From contig CAZRIV010000004.1 in NCBI GenBank assembly GCA_964600235.1, forward strand, positions 124,001-188,000: a stretch of DNA of 64,000 nucleotides, read 5' to 3'. Below, in pieces: positions 11,839 to 20,092 of the stretch (within the stretch, counting starts at the first letter, position 1; every line of letters starts with the position of its first letter). The notes beneath the pieces were generated by a model. The model worked only from the letters and a program-made list of their open reading frames with translations. It was not told the origin of the DNA and did not search any database. This stretch comes from MWEI01 sp964600235. Its GTDB lineage: Bacteria > Desulfobacterota > Desulfomonilia > UBA1062. A program made the position numbers and the translations under genes.

Positions 11839-12207
11839 TCACATTATGAAATTACCAACGAGGATTACAAGGAACGTACCGATCAACGTCGAAAGAAGCT
11901 TGATGCGGAAGTCCTCACGATGCCTTGTTTCCCTTGTGTTTGCCTGGATAATCCGGTCACGGAGTTCGATGCAGTCGAGTACATTGAAGGCATATCTCGG
12001 TCTTATCTCAAAGCTGTCGACCAGGCTGCAATACCTGTCCCCGAGTTGTTTCTGCATGATGTTGAAGACGTGTTCACAAACACCGAGCCTCTTGATCATT
12101 TCGTCCTTGTAGAAATGCGGGGTGATATTACCGGACTGGTCTGAGTAACGGATAAGGGCCTCAAGCAATACCAATCGTTTGTCCCTGGTCTCCTTCAGAT
12201 CTTTCAT
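11839..12207 (-). CDS. Small protein with a C-terminal membrane anchor, unknown function
   Basis: A 122-residue protein I do not recognise. The N-terminal 95 residues are charged and mostly helical, with a possible winged-helix-like segment (YKDEMIKRLGVCEHVFNIMQKQLG). The last 20 residues (LLSTLIGTFLVILVGNFIM) form one hydrophobic segment that reaches the C-terminus, so it would be tail-anchored with its bulk in the cytoplasm. I prefer this frame over the overlapping plus-strand frame because AGGAGAGGTG lies just before its ATG. No close neighbour suggests a role; the FKBP gene lies about 240 bases downstream. Confidence 0.65.
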   Translation of the reverse strand: MKDLKETRDKRLVLLEALIRYSDQSGNITPHFYKDEMIKRLGVCEHVFNIMQKQLGDRYCSLVDSFEIRPRYAFNVLDCIELRDRIIQANTRETRHREDFRIKLLSTLIGTFLVILVGNFIM

Positions 12208-12465
12208 GCATCACCTCTCCTGTTGAAGTATGAATTCGTGCCTGCCTGCCACGAGAGATGCCCAATAACGAAGCATGATGCATGCCAACAGCTACCATGC
12301 ATCAATCATTGAATATCCATGAATATCCATCAGGGAAGACTCTCAAAATCGTACTTTAGATTACAGGAGGAACCAGACGGTCAGCATGTTTTAAAAATTC
12401 TCATGCCGGGCCAGAAAAGTAAGCACGGCTCAAATATTGAATCCTTCCCGATATTGTCATATGAA

Positions 12466-13332
12466 ATGGAACATATGGTAAAATTGCCCGACAAGATCAT
12501 CGACTTTCATGTCCACCTCTTCCCGGACCGGTTGTTTGAATCCATCTGGCGGTTCTTCGAGAAAGGCTACGGGAGGAGCGTGCTTCATCGGCTTTATTAC
12601 CAGCAGTGCGTGGACTATCTCAGGCAGCAGGGAATCGGGACAATCGTCTATTCAAATTATGCCCACAAGGAAGGCGTAGCCGAGGGCATCAATGCCTGGA
12701 ACCTCAAGGTCCTCGATGAAATCCCGGATCTTTACTGCTTCGCCGCCTACCATCCAGGCGATGATGACGCGCTTGAACTGGCAGAGAAACTTCTCGAGCA
12801 CCCGCGCATCATAGGCTTCAAGCTGCAGCTCCTCGTGCAGCGCTTTTATCCGCACGATGAGAGGCTCATGCCCCTCTATGAGATGGTCCAGGCACGCAAC
12901 AAACGCATGCTCCTGCATGTGGGCACCGGGCCGGTGGGCAACGAGTTCGTGGGGCTTGAACACTTCAGGAAGCTGATGCGACGATTCCCGGAGCTGCCGG
13001 TAAACGTGGCGCATATGGGTGCCATGGAGTACCAGGGATTCATGGAACTGCTGGACGACCACCCCAACCTGTACCTCGACACGGCCTTCACCTTCTATCC
13101 GGATCAGCCCGGCTCCTTCAATCTCGACCCGTGCTGCCTGGAGCGCTATCAGACCCGCATCGTCTACGGCTCGGATTTCCCCAATCTGATCCTGCCGCGC
13201 GAGATGGAACTTGACTGCCTGCTGGGCTATCACCTGCCACAGACGTTTTACGATTCCGTGTTCCGGTCCAACGCCCGCCGCATCCTCGAGGGCATCACCG
13301 CTCGGCGCACGGAAGCCGCAGAGCCGTTATAG
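12466..13332 (+). CDS. Amidohydrolase-family (TIM-barrel) metal-dependent hydrolase
   Basis: About 288 residues. Motifs in order are DFHVHLFPD near the N-terminus (first metal-binding HxH), GFKLQLLVQ, LLHVGTGP, VNVAHMGAM, YLDTAFTF and RIVYGSDFPN near the C-terminus. This is the pattern of the amidohydro_2 group, which includes decarboxylases and lactonases. The substrate cannot be told from sequence alone. The frame is open from 12319, but the upstream part looks non-coding; I chose ATG at 12466, while ATG at 12475 is equally possible. No clear ribosome site precedes either. It is followed by a repeat-filled spacer, so it is probably monocistronic. Confidence 0.82.
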   Translation: MEHMVKLPDKIIDFHVHLFPDRLFESIWRFFEKGYGRSVLHRLYYQQCVDYLRQQGIGTIVYSNYAHKEGVAEGINAWNLKVLDEIPDLYCFAAYHPGDDDALELAEKLLEHPRIIGFKLQLLVQRFYPHDERLMPLYEMVQARNKRMLLHVGTGPVGNEFVGLEHFRKLMRRFPELPVNVAHMGAMEYQGFMELLDDHPNLYLDTAFTFYPDQPGSFNLDPCCLERYQTRIVYGSDFPNLILPREMELDCLLGYHLPQTFYDSVFRSNARRILEGITARRTEAAEPL

Positions 13333-13437
13333 CCATGCTTCAGCCAGCCTCCTTCAACAGCAGTCGTTACAGGTCGACAGAACCTCACAGAACATCCATC
13401 CGGCCACAACCTGTCGAGGAAAGCACCCCATCATATA

Positions 13438-13662
13438 ATCCCGGATTGTGCATTTGAATGTGTCTATACACACCCGATGCACTTTTAGGGGTGCATGACC
13501 CGGACAATTCATGGTGAATGGAACTGTTTTTATAGATCCATTAAAACAGGTGATCTTAAAGCCTCATAATGACCGGCAAAGTATGCATTCATCAAAGGCT
13601 TTAAGATCACTTGTTTTAATGGAAACAGTTTTTACACCCCTTCAAACGCACAATCCAAAGAT
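13438..13662 (+). repeat. Family-1 inverted-repeat element, copy 2
   Basis: A full copy in forward orientation. The left end has CCCGGATTGTGCATTTGAA and the right end CCCCTTCAAACGCACAATCC, which are inverted repeats. The central stem pairs 13537-13564 with 13596-13623 (28 bases, one mismatch). The loop carries the GACCGG...TGCATTC segment in the opposite sense to copies 3, 4 and 6. It fills most of the 411-base spacer between the amidohydrolase and glycosyltransferase genes. Confidence 0.82.
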
Positions 13663-13743
13663 AAATATTTTCTATTGCCACCCCACTGGAAATGTCGGAC
13701 AATAAAACCTGCTTGCACAATACTTACTCTATGGAGAGAGTGA

Positions 13744-14961
13744 ATGGTATTTCAGGAGGACAACCCGAGCGGGATCAGCAAGGCCGATATCATTGTAGGG
13801 ATTCCATCCTACAACGAGGCCCCCAACATCGCATATCCCACCGAACAGGCAGCCCTGGGGTTGAAGGAATACTTCCCTGATCTCGAAAGCGTCATCATCA
13901 ACTGCGACAACTCAAGCAGCGACGGCACAGCTCAGGCCTTCATGAACGCCCAGTCCCACGGCATACCCAAGATGTATGTCTCAACGCCCAGGGGTATCAG
14001 GGGCAGGGGGAACAACCTGAAGAACCTTTTACGCAAGGTCATCGAACTCGATGCGAAAGGGGCTCTCATCATCGATGCAAGCCTCAAGAGCATCACCCCC
14101 ATGTGGATAAAGAACCTGGCAGAACCGCTCTTCAAGGACTTCGCCTTTGTTGCTCCCTTATATGTCAGGCACAAGTATGACGGCACCATCACCAACAACA
14201 TAGCCTACCCCCTCACGCGCAGCCTCTACGGCAGGAGGGTGAGGCAGCCCATAGGCGGCGATTTCGGCCTCTCGAACAAAATGGCCACTCTCTTTCTCAA
14301 GAGCCCCTTGTGGGACGAGGATGTGAGCCAGTTCGGCATAGACATCTGGATGACCACCATTGCCATGAACGAAGGTCTGCCTATCTGCCAGGCCTTTCTG
14401 GGCAAGCCCAAGATCAGCAAGCCCAAGGACCCTTCCCTGGACGTGGGCACCATGTTCCGCCAGATGGTCATCACCACGTTCAATCTCATGGGCACGTTCC
14501 ATGACAAGTGGGCCACGACCAAGTGGAGCAAACCCACCGCCATCTTCGGGTTCGGCATGGGGGACGTGGAAGCGCCCCCGGCCATAAAGGTGAGCAGGGA
14601 AAAACTCTACCTGAAATTCAGGGAAGGATTCAACAACCACTGGGATGTCTACCGGTCTATTTTTTCCACTGAAAACATCCAGAAGATCCGGGAGATCGCA
14701 TCGCTTGACATCGACCACTTCGAGATGCCCGTGGCCGTATGGGCCAGGGTGCTGTTCGACTGCGCCATCAGTTACCACAAGAAGAGCCTTGATCGCAGCA
14801 GGCTCATCGATGTCCTGGTGCCCCTGTACTACGGGATGACCTTGTCCTTCGTGAACAAGACCGAGGGGATGTCCCACCAGCAGGCAGAAGAATTCATGGA
14901 AGACATGTGCCTCGTATTCGAGCAGAGCAAGCCATATCTCACCTACCGGTGGGGCCAATAG
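13744..14961 (+). CDS. Family-2-like glycosyltransferase, possibly a glucosyl/mannosylglycerate synthase relative
   Basis: A 405-residue cytosolic GT-A glycosyltransferase. It has IIVGIPSYNEAPNI (nucleotide-sugar-binding start), INCDNSSSDGT, STPRGIRGRGNN and a DASL element where a DxD would be expected. The stretch YDGTITNNIAYPLTRSLYG followed by RQPIGGDFGLS and the long C-terminal helical region resemble, from memory, enzymes of the glucosylglycerate and mannosylglycerate synthase groups, which make compatible solutes. That assignment is tentative. No phosphatase of the usual two-step pathway is adjacent. A single-domain receiver gene follows after 15 bases and a PHP phosphoesterase overlaps that, so the three form one operon. 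Confidence 0.75.
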   Translation: MVFQEDNPSGISKADIIVGIPSYNEAPNIAYPTEQAALGLKEYFPDLESVIINCDNSSSDGTAQAFMNAQSHGIPKMYVSTPRGIRGRGNNLKNLLRKVIELDAKGALIIDASLKSITPMWIKNLAEPLFKDFAFVAPLYVRHKYDGTITNNIAYPLTRSLYGRRVRQPIGGDFGLSNKMATLFLKSPLWDEDVSQFGIDIWMTTIAMNEGLPICQAFLGKPKISKPKDPSLDVGTMFRQMVITTFNLMGTFHDKWATTKWSKPTAIFGFGMGDVEAPPAIKVSREKLYLKFREGFNNHWDVYRSIFSTENIQKIREIASLDIDHFEMPVAVWARVLFDCAISYHKKSLDRSRLIDVLVPLYYGMTLSFVNKTEGMSHQQAEEFMEDMCLVFEQSKPYLTYRWGQ

Positions 14962-14976
14962 GGAAAGGAGCGGACA

Positions 14977-15342
14977 ATGCCCAAGGTATTGATCGTCGAT
15001 GATGAGAAGCACATCAGACTGCTCTATGCGGAAGAGCTGGAGGAGGAAGGATATGAGGTGGCCGTTGCCTCCGACGGTCTGGGGATTCTGGAGCGCATAG
15101 AAAACGAGCGGCCTGATGTTGTGGTCCTTGACATCAAGATGGTCTCCTCCAACGGCCTGGACGTCCTCCAGGAGATACGGAACACGTTCTACAACCTCCC
15201 TGTCATCCTGTGCAGCGCATACGGAAGCTACAAGGTAGACATCAAGTCCATAGCCGCGGATGCCTATGTGGTGAAATCCTCCGACCTCACCGAACTCAAG
15301 AAGAAGATCTCACAAGTCCTGGAAACCACGGTCCCCGTTTGA
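14977..15342 (+). CDS. Single-domain response regulator receiver (CheY-like)
   Basis: A 121-residue stand-alone receiver. VLIVDDEKHIR supplies the acidic pocket, VVVLDIKM contains the phospho-acceptor Asp near residue 52, CSAYG holds the conserved Ser/Thr position, and YVVKSSDL contains the conserved Lys. There is no output domain. It probably relays phosphate or binds a partner protein such as one of the many hybrid kinases here. AAAGGAG lies upstream of the ATG. It is 15 bases after the glycosyltransferase gene, and its stop overlaps the start of the PHP gene. Confidence 0.92.
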   Translation: MPKVLIVDDEKHIRLLYAEELEEEGYEVAVASDGLGILERIENERPDVVVLDIKMVSSNGLDVLQEIRNTFYNLPVILCSAYGSYKVDIKSIAADAYVVKSSDLTELKKKISQVLETTVPV

Positions 15343-16205
15343 AAAATCCCGCATTACAGGTCTGTGCAGATCTCCACGCCCACTCGAACGCATCAGACGG
15401 AACCCTGAGCCCTGGGGAGCTTATCGAATACGCCGCATCGCTCGGGCTTTCGGCCATAGCTTTAACAGACCATGATACCCTCTCAGGGGTCTCATCCCTC
15501 TCACCCCTTGAAAGGATCCTGGGCATCAAAGTGATCCCCGGCATCGAGATCAGTGCGGAATTCGGGCCGGGCATGCTCCATATCCTGGGATATTTTCCCT
15601 CCTTCCCCGCCGGCCTGGAACGCTGCCTTGAACAAGTACAGACGGCACGCAGGGAACGTATACCGAAGATGATCGACAAGCTCCATGCATTGGGGATCAT
15701 GATAACTCATGAAGATGTCATTCCCTCGGGGCAGAACACACAGGCGGGAAGACCCCATGTTGCGCGCGCCCTTGTGCGGAAGGGATACGTCCGGACCCTT
15801 GACGAGGCCTTCCGCAACTACATCGGGAAAGGACGGAAGGCCTATGTGCCCAAGGAAAAGATGCCCTTGAAAAGGTCCCTAACCCTGATCAGAGACCATA
15901 ACGGCCTGCCCGTGCTCGCCCATCCCCATACCCTGCAGCTCGACGAGGGAGATCTTGAGGCATTCATCAGGGATCTGGCCCATGAAGGACTTGCCGGCAT
16001 TGAAGTCCGCTATCCCGAACACACCCCTGAGCAGACTTCCTTGTACGAGAGTCTCGCGTCGCGATACGGCCTTCTGGTCACCGGCGGCACGGACTTCCAC
16101 GGCCCGGACAGGAATGGGATCAGCCCCGGCGAGTATGGTCTTGACGAGGGGCTCTTCACGATCTTCTTTGAACGCCTCATGCATGAACGGAACATCCGTT
16201 ACTGA
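15339..16205 (+). CDS. PHP-domain phosphoesterase (TrpH/YciV-type)
   Basis: About 288 residues. The N-terminus has DLHAHSNASDGTLSPGELI, then ALTDHDT, IPGIEIS, RPHVARALV, LAHPHTL and a final GGTDFHG; these are the metal-binding His/Asp motifs of the PHP superfamily. E. coli homologues (RNase AM/TrpH) act on 3',5'-bisphosphorylated nucleosides or RNA 5' ends, so a similar role is likely. The open frame runs back to 15210 inside the receiver gene in another frame. I chose TTG at 15339, which overlaps the receiver's TGA stop (TTGA), a coupling arrangement. The upstream residues do not resemble the family. Confidence 0.85.
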   Translation: MKNPALQVCADLHAHSNASDGTLSPGELIEYAASLGLSAIALTDHDTLSGVSSLSPLERILGIKVIPGIEISAEFGPGMLHILGYFPSFPAGLERCLEQVQTARRERIPKMIDKLHALGIMITHEDVIPSGQNTQAGRPHVARALVRKGYVRTLDEAFRNYIGKGRKAYVPKEKMPLKRSLTLIRDHNGLPVLAHPHTLQLDEGDLEAFIRDLAHEGLAGIEVRYPEHTPEQTSLYESLASRYGLLVTGGTDFHGPDRNGISPGEYGLDEGLFTIFFERLMHERNIRY

Positions 16206-16364
16206 TTTTGGGCATTTATTTTCCCTCGGCAGGATCTCTTATTACAAGGCTTGTATTTATTGTTTAATATAATCAGCAAGTTAATTATTTTAGATCATTG
16301 GCATTCCCATTGCAGTATCTGCAGTATATCCTGTTTACCGGCCTTTTGCCTTATTCATCCTTGG

Positions 16365-16391
16365 AAGGATCTCCCATCGGGGGAGATCCTT
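16365..16391 (+). terminator. Hairpin after the PHP gene, probable terminator
   Basis: AAGGATCTCCC at 16365-16375 pairs perfectly with GGGAGATCCTT at 16381-16391 around a 5-base loop. It lies 160 bases after the stop. No clear T-run follows, so the terminator call is moderate. The family-1 element starts four bases further on. Confidence 0.5.
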
Positions 16392-16394
16392 ATG

Positions 16395-16624
16395 TTAAAC
16401 CAGGACTGTGCATTTGAATGTGTCCATACACGCATGATACACCCCACGAGTGTATTTAACGCATACTACTCGTGTGAATGGGATTGTTTTTATAGGTCCG
16501 TTAAAATCAGTGATCTCTTTAGCCTTTGCGGGATGCTGAATTTACCGGTCGTTTCACGCTAAAGAGATCACTGATTTTAACGGATCAGGTTTCTACACCC
16601 CTTCAAACGCAAAATCCGGGTTAA
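16395..16624 (+). repeat. Family-1 inverted-repeat element, copy 3
   Basis: A full 230-base copy in forward orientation, bounded by TTAA at both ends (TTAAACCAGGACTGTGC... and ...AAAATCCGGGTTAA). The central stem pairs 16497-16523 with 16558-16584, 27 bases with no mismatch. Its arm sequence (GTGATCTCTTTAGC) differs from copies 1 and 2, but pairing is kept. It occupies the spacer between the PHP gene and the second glycosyltransferase gene. Confidence 0.83.
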
Positions 16625-16669
16625 AAAGAATTTCTATACAACATTTTGAATATTCGATATGATCGCTCC

Positions 16670-17701
16670 ATGCACAGATCACCCGAAAAGGGCCTGGAAC
16701 AGGAAGAGTATCCCGTCAGGATCAGCGTGATCATCCCCATGTTCAATGAGGAAGAGAACGTCCCGGAAACGATCGCCCGGGTAAAGAAGCTTTTAGAGCA
16801 GTCGGGCGGCTCCTATGAGATCATCCCGGTCAACGACGGCAGCACGGACGGCACACTGGAGGTCCTGGACGCGATTGCATCCAAAGACCCGCATGTCCGG
16901 GTGGTTTCATACTGGAAGAACGGGGGGAGAGGCAAGGCCCTGCGGTATGGATTCAAGGCGGCACGCGGGAGGTTCATCTCCACCATTGACGCAGACCTGT
17001 CCTATGACCCTGCGTACATACTCCAGATGGTACAGGTGCTCGAGGAGGAGAGCGACATCGACGTGGTGCTCGTGAGCCCTTATATGGAGGGCGGCGCCAC
17101 CGAAGGCGTCCCGAAAGACAGGCTCTTTGTCTCCAAGATGGGGAACAAGGTGCTCCAGTTGGCCCTGCCTGAAAAGATCCACACCCTGACGTGCATCGTA
17201 AGGTGCTACCGCAACGAGGTCATCGGCAGCCTCGACCTGGAATCCGACGGCAAGGAGATTCACCTGGAGATCCTCTCGAAGATGCTTGCCATGGGGTACC
17301 ATGTGCGCGAGATCCCTGCGGTGCTCACCTCCCGGAAAAAGGGGAAGTCCAAGTTCGCGTTCAGGTCCACCGCGGTGTCACACCTCCTGTTCACCATCTT
17401 CGAAAGACCCGCCCTGCTCTTCGGGTTCGTAGGTGTCGTGCTCTTTCTCATAGGCATAGGGCTCGGCGGCTACATCCTGTATCTCTACGCCAACCTCCTC
17501 CTCAACCCCAACCGCCCGCTGATCACCCTCATGATCCTCTTCATCCTGGGCGGCATCCAGATCCTTTCTTTCGGCTTCCTCGCCTCGCAGATCCATCTCC
17601 TCAGGAAGGAAGTCCTGCTCAACCGGAAGGCCCTGTCCCATATCAGGCGTGTATCGCTTTCAGGCCCGCCGGCACAGGAAACAACTGAACCCAACAAGTA
17701 A
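16670..17701 (+). CDS. Membrane-anchored family-2 glycosyltransferase (dolichyl/polyprenyl-phosphate hexose synthase-like)
   Basis: About 343 residues. The GT2 domain shows ISVIIPMFNEEENV, PVNDGSTDGT, GRGKALRYGFKAARG and the DADLSYDP metal-binding motif, followed by a Cys/Arg-containing TCIVRCYR segment. Two hydrophobic segments near the C-terminus (about 250-280 and 290-315) place it at the inner membrane. Enzymes of this type transfer a hexose from a nucleotide sugar to polyprenyl phosphate for cell-surface glycan assembly. The frame is open from TTG at 16646; ATG at 16670 is the first ATG, and neither has a clear ribosome site. An acyl-CoA dehydrogenase gene follows after 37 bases. Confidence 0.83.
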   Translation: MHRSPEKGLEQEEYPVRISVIIPMFNEEENVPETIARVKKLLEQSGGSYEIIPVNDGSTDGTLEVLDAIASKDPHVRVVSYWKNGGRGKALRYGFKAARGRFISTIDADLSYDPAYILQMVQVLEEESDIDVVLVSPYMEGGATEGVPKDRLFVSKMGNKVLQLALPEKIHTLTCIVRCYRNEVIGSLDLESDGKEIHLEILSKMLAMGYHVREIPAVLTSRKKGKSKFAFRSTAVSHLLFTIFERPALLFGFVGVVLFLIGIGLGGYILYLYANLLLNPNRPLITLMILFILGGIQILSFGFLASQIHLLRKEVLLNRKALSHIRRVSLSGPPAQETTEPNK

Positions 17702-17738
17702 CAAAATCCATAAAATATCTGTTTACGAGGAGGATGTG

Positions 17739-19601
17739 ATGGCAAACCTTATTCTGGATGAGCGGGACCAGAAGTTTGTACTGTTCGAGATGCTCGGGAT
17801 CGACAAGCTCTGCGAGAACGAGCGCTATGCCGACTTTTCCATGGACACCTTCGAGATGATCCTGACCGAGGCTCAGAAACTGGGCACCGAAGAGATCATG
17901 CCCACCCTGGTCGAGTCGGACAGGGAAGGATGTTCTCTCGTAAACGGCCAGGTCCATGTGCCCAAGTGCTTCCACCGCCCGTACAAACTCTTCTGCGAGG
18001 CCGGATGGAACTGCATGTCGTTCCCGGCCGAGCACGGCGGCCAGGGTCTGCCCTTCATCATGAGGATAGCCTCTCATGAATGGTTCATGTACAACTTTGC
18101 CTTCGCATCCTACCCGGGGCTCGGAGAAGGCGCGGCCCACCTCATCGAGACCTATGGCAGCCAGGAGCAGAAAGAGAAATACCTGCCCAACATGATATCC
18201 GGCAGGTGGGGCGGCTCCATGGCGCTCACCGAACCCGGCGCAGGCAGCGACGTGGGCAACCTCAGCACCAAGGCCATCCGCCAGCCCGACGGCACCTACA
18301 AGCTCCAGGGCACCAAGATCTTCATCACCGGCGGAGACCAGGACCTCACCGAGAACATCATCCATCCCGTGCTCGCCAGGATCGAGGGCGACCCTGCAGG
18401 GACCAAGGGCATCTCCATCTTCATCGTGCCCAAGTACCTCGTCAATGCAGACGGCTCGCTGGGAAGGCGCAACGACTTCGAAATCGCCAAGATCGAAGAA
18501 AAGATGGGCATCCACGGCAGCTCCACCTGCCTCATCAATTTCGGCGACAACAACGACTGTTTCGGCGAGCTCCTGGGCAGTGAGCGCGAGGGCATGAAGG
18601 TCATGTTCCAGATGATGAACGAGGCCAGGCTTGCCACAGGGCTCCAGGGACTCTCCAGCGCCTCCGTCGCGTACCTCCATGCACTGGAGTACACCAAGCA
18701 GCGGCTGCAGGGGTCTTCGCTGATGGAATTCAAGAACCCCGAAGCCCCTCGCGTCCCCATAATCCAGCACCCCGACGTCAGGCGCATGCTCCTGTGGATG
18801 AAGTCCAACGTGGAGGGCATGCGGGCGCTCATCTACTTCGCCACCGTATGCGGAGACAGGGCCGTCTCGCTCAAGGATCCGGCGGAGGCGGAAAAATGGC
18901 TGGGCATCCTTGAGGTGCTCACCCCCATCGTGAAGGCCTACAGCACGGATATCGGATTCAGGGTAACTGAAAACGCCATGCAGTGTTACGGCGGCTACGG
19001 CTACTGCAGCGAATACCCCATCGAACAGTTCATGCGCGACAGCAAGATCGCATCCATCTATGAAGGCTCCAACGGCATCCAGGCCCTCGACCTCGTGGGC
19101 AGGAAGATGGGTATGAAGAAAGGGGCCTATTTCATGACCCTTCTTGGTGAAATGGGCGCAACGGCAGCCAGGTGCCGTGAAATGGAACCGCTCAAGGGCA
19201 TGGCCGAAGACGTCCAGGCCGCCGTCAACGCCCTGGCGGAAACCGCCATGTTCTTCGCTTCCTGCGGCAAGGCGGGCAAGTTCCTCATCCCCATCGGCAA
19301 TGCCTATCCGTTCCTCATGATGATGGGCAAGATCGTGTGCGCATGGCTCCTGCTCTGGCAGGCGCAGATCGCCCAGGAAAAGCTCTCGGCCCTGTGCGGC
19401 GCAAAGGGCGTGAGCGCAGCCGACCCCTTCGCCCTGGCGCCCTTCATCAAGGAAAACAGGGACGCCGCCTTCTATGACGGCAAGATCAGGTCGGCAAAAT
19501 ACTTCATCAAGAACGTGCTGCCCGAGATCGACGCCACGGTGAAGGCCATCAAGAGCGAAGACCTGTCCATCATGGAGATTGCGGAAGAGAGCTTCGCATA
19601 A
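17739..19601 (+). CDS. Acyl-CoA dehydrogenase with C-terminal extension domain
   Basis: A 620-residue flavoprotein, longer than the classic 380-400 residues because of a C-terminal helical domain typical of the DmdC/FadE-like group. Motifs include ALTEPGAGSDVG (FAD and substrate binding), GTKIFITGGDQD, CYGGYGYCSEYPIEQ and IYEGSNGIQALDLVG, whose Glu is in the position of the catalytic base. It oxidises an acyl-CoA to the enoyl-CoA and passes electrons to ETF. A paralogue lies at 41949-43757. The start ATG at 17739 follows GAGGAGG; the longer open frame runs back into the glycosyltransferase gene. The chain-length preference is unknown. Confidence 0.94.
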   Translation: MANLILDERDQKFVLFEMLGIDKLCENERYADFSMDTFEMILTEAQKLGTEEIMPTLVESDREGCSLVNGQVHVPKCFHRPYKLFCEAGWNCMSFPAEHGGQGLPFIMRIASHEWFMYNFAFASYPGLGEGAAHLIETYGSQEQKEKYLPNMISGRWGGSMALTEPGAGSDVGNLSTKAIRQPDGTYKLQGTKIFITGGDQDLTENIIHPVLARIEGDPAGTKGISIFIVPKYLVNADGSLGRRNDFEIAKIEEKMGIHGSSTCLINFGDNNDCFGELLGSEREGMKVMFQMMNEARLATGLQGLSSASVAYLHALEYTKQRLQGSSLMEFKNPEAPRVPIIQHPDVRRMLLWMKSNVEGMRALIYFATVCGDRAVSLKDPAEAEKWLGILEVLTPIVKAYSTDIGFRVTENAMQCYGGYGYCSEYPIEQFMRDSKIASIYEGSNGIQALDLVGRKMGMKKGAYFMTLLGEMGATAARCREMEPLKGMAEDVQAAVNALAETAMFFASCGKAGKFLIPIGNAYPFLMMMGKIVCAWLLLWQAQIAQEKLSALCGAKGVSAADPFALAPFIKENRDAAFYDGKIRSAKYFIKNVLPEIDATVKAIKSEDLSIMEIAEESFA

Positions 19602-19626
19602 GAAGTACACGCTGAAACCATACCTG

Positions 19627-19668
19627 GTGCAGCCGTGGGGAGATGCGCTCCTTATCCCCCGGCTGCAC
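19627..19668 (+). terminator. Hairpin terminator after the acyl-CoA dehydrogenase gene
   Basis: GTGCAGCC plus GGGG on the left arm pairs with CCCC plus GGCTGCAC on the right arm (19627-19640 with 19655-19668), with one unpaired position. TTCTT and A/T-rich sequence follow. It lies 25 bases after the stop codon. Confidence 0.6.
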
Positions 19669-20092
19669 TTCTTAAAAATCTTTAGCCGCCCGGCATGGAA
19701 CGAACAAGTCCCCGGTCTCATGCCCGTGAAATATATATTATCTGCCTGAATGGCATACCTGACTTATCAGTATTGACATCTATAAATAAACTAAGCTAAA
19801 TAACGCATACTGACAACCCGGCTTGAGCTGCCACGTTCCGGCCATGAATATCATCAACGCCTCTCAAGCCCATCTCGCCAACCACGATTGTTCAAATCCT
19901 TTCACATGCAGACACTTTTATATTGAATGAAAGTTTTTCAGCATGATCTCACAGCCTGCATATGATCAATGAACAGGAGGTGATTATTATGACATAACTA
20001 CCTGTTTAAATGATTATCAGTTGTTTTCTCAAAACAGATTCAACTCATCAATTGTACATCCTTGGATGTGTTTAATGAGTAAAGGAGGGAAG
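19669..20092 (+). promoter_or_regulatory. Leader region of the selenopeptide locus
   Basis: This 424-base spacer has no convincing gene. A possible sigma-70 promoter is TTGACA at 19773-19778 and TAAATA at 19797-19802 with an 18-base gap. Near 19975 there is a strong ribosome-binding site (AGGAGGTGATTATT) followed by ATG ACA TAA, a two-codon open frame. The flanks ACAGGAGGT and ACTACCTGT can partly pair. The true gene start downstream has its own site, AAAGGAGGGAAG before ATG 20093. The regulatory meaning is unproven. Confidence 0.3.

Noticed and set aside
11665..12144. A 159-codon plus-strand frame over the small membrane-anchored gene
   Set aside because: The minus-strand frame has a good ribosome site and a clear C-terminal membrane segment; the plus-strand frame has neither.
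17643..19721. A 692-codon minus-strand frame
   Set aside because: It is the antisense shadow of the acyl-CoA dehydrogenase gene, whose motifs are unmistakable.
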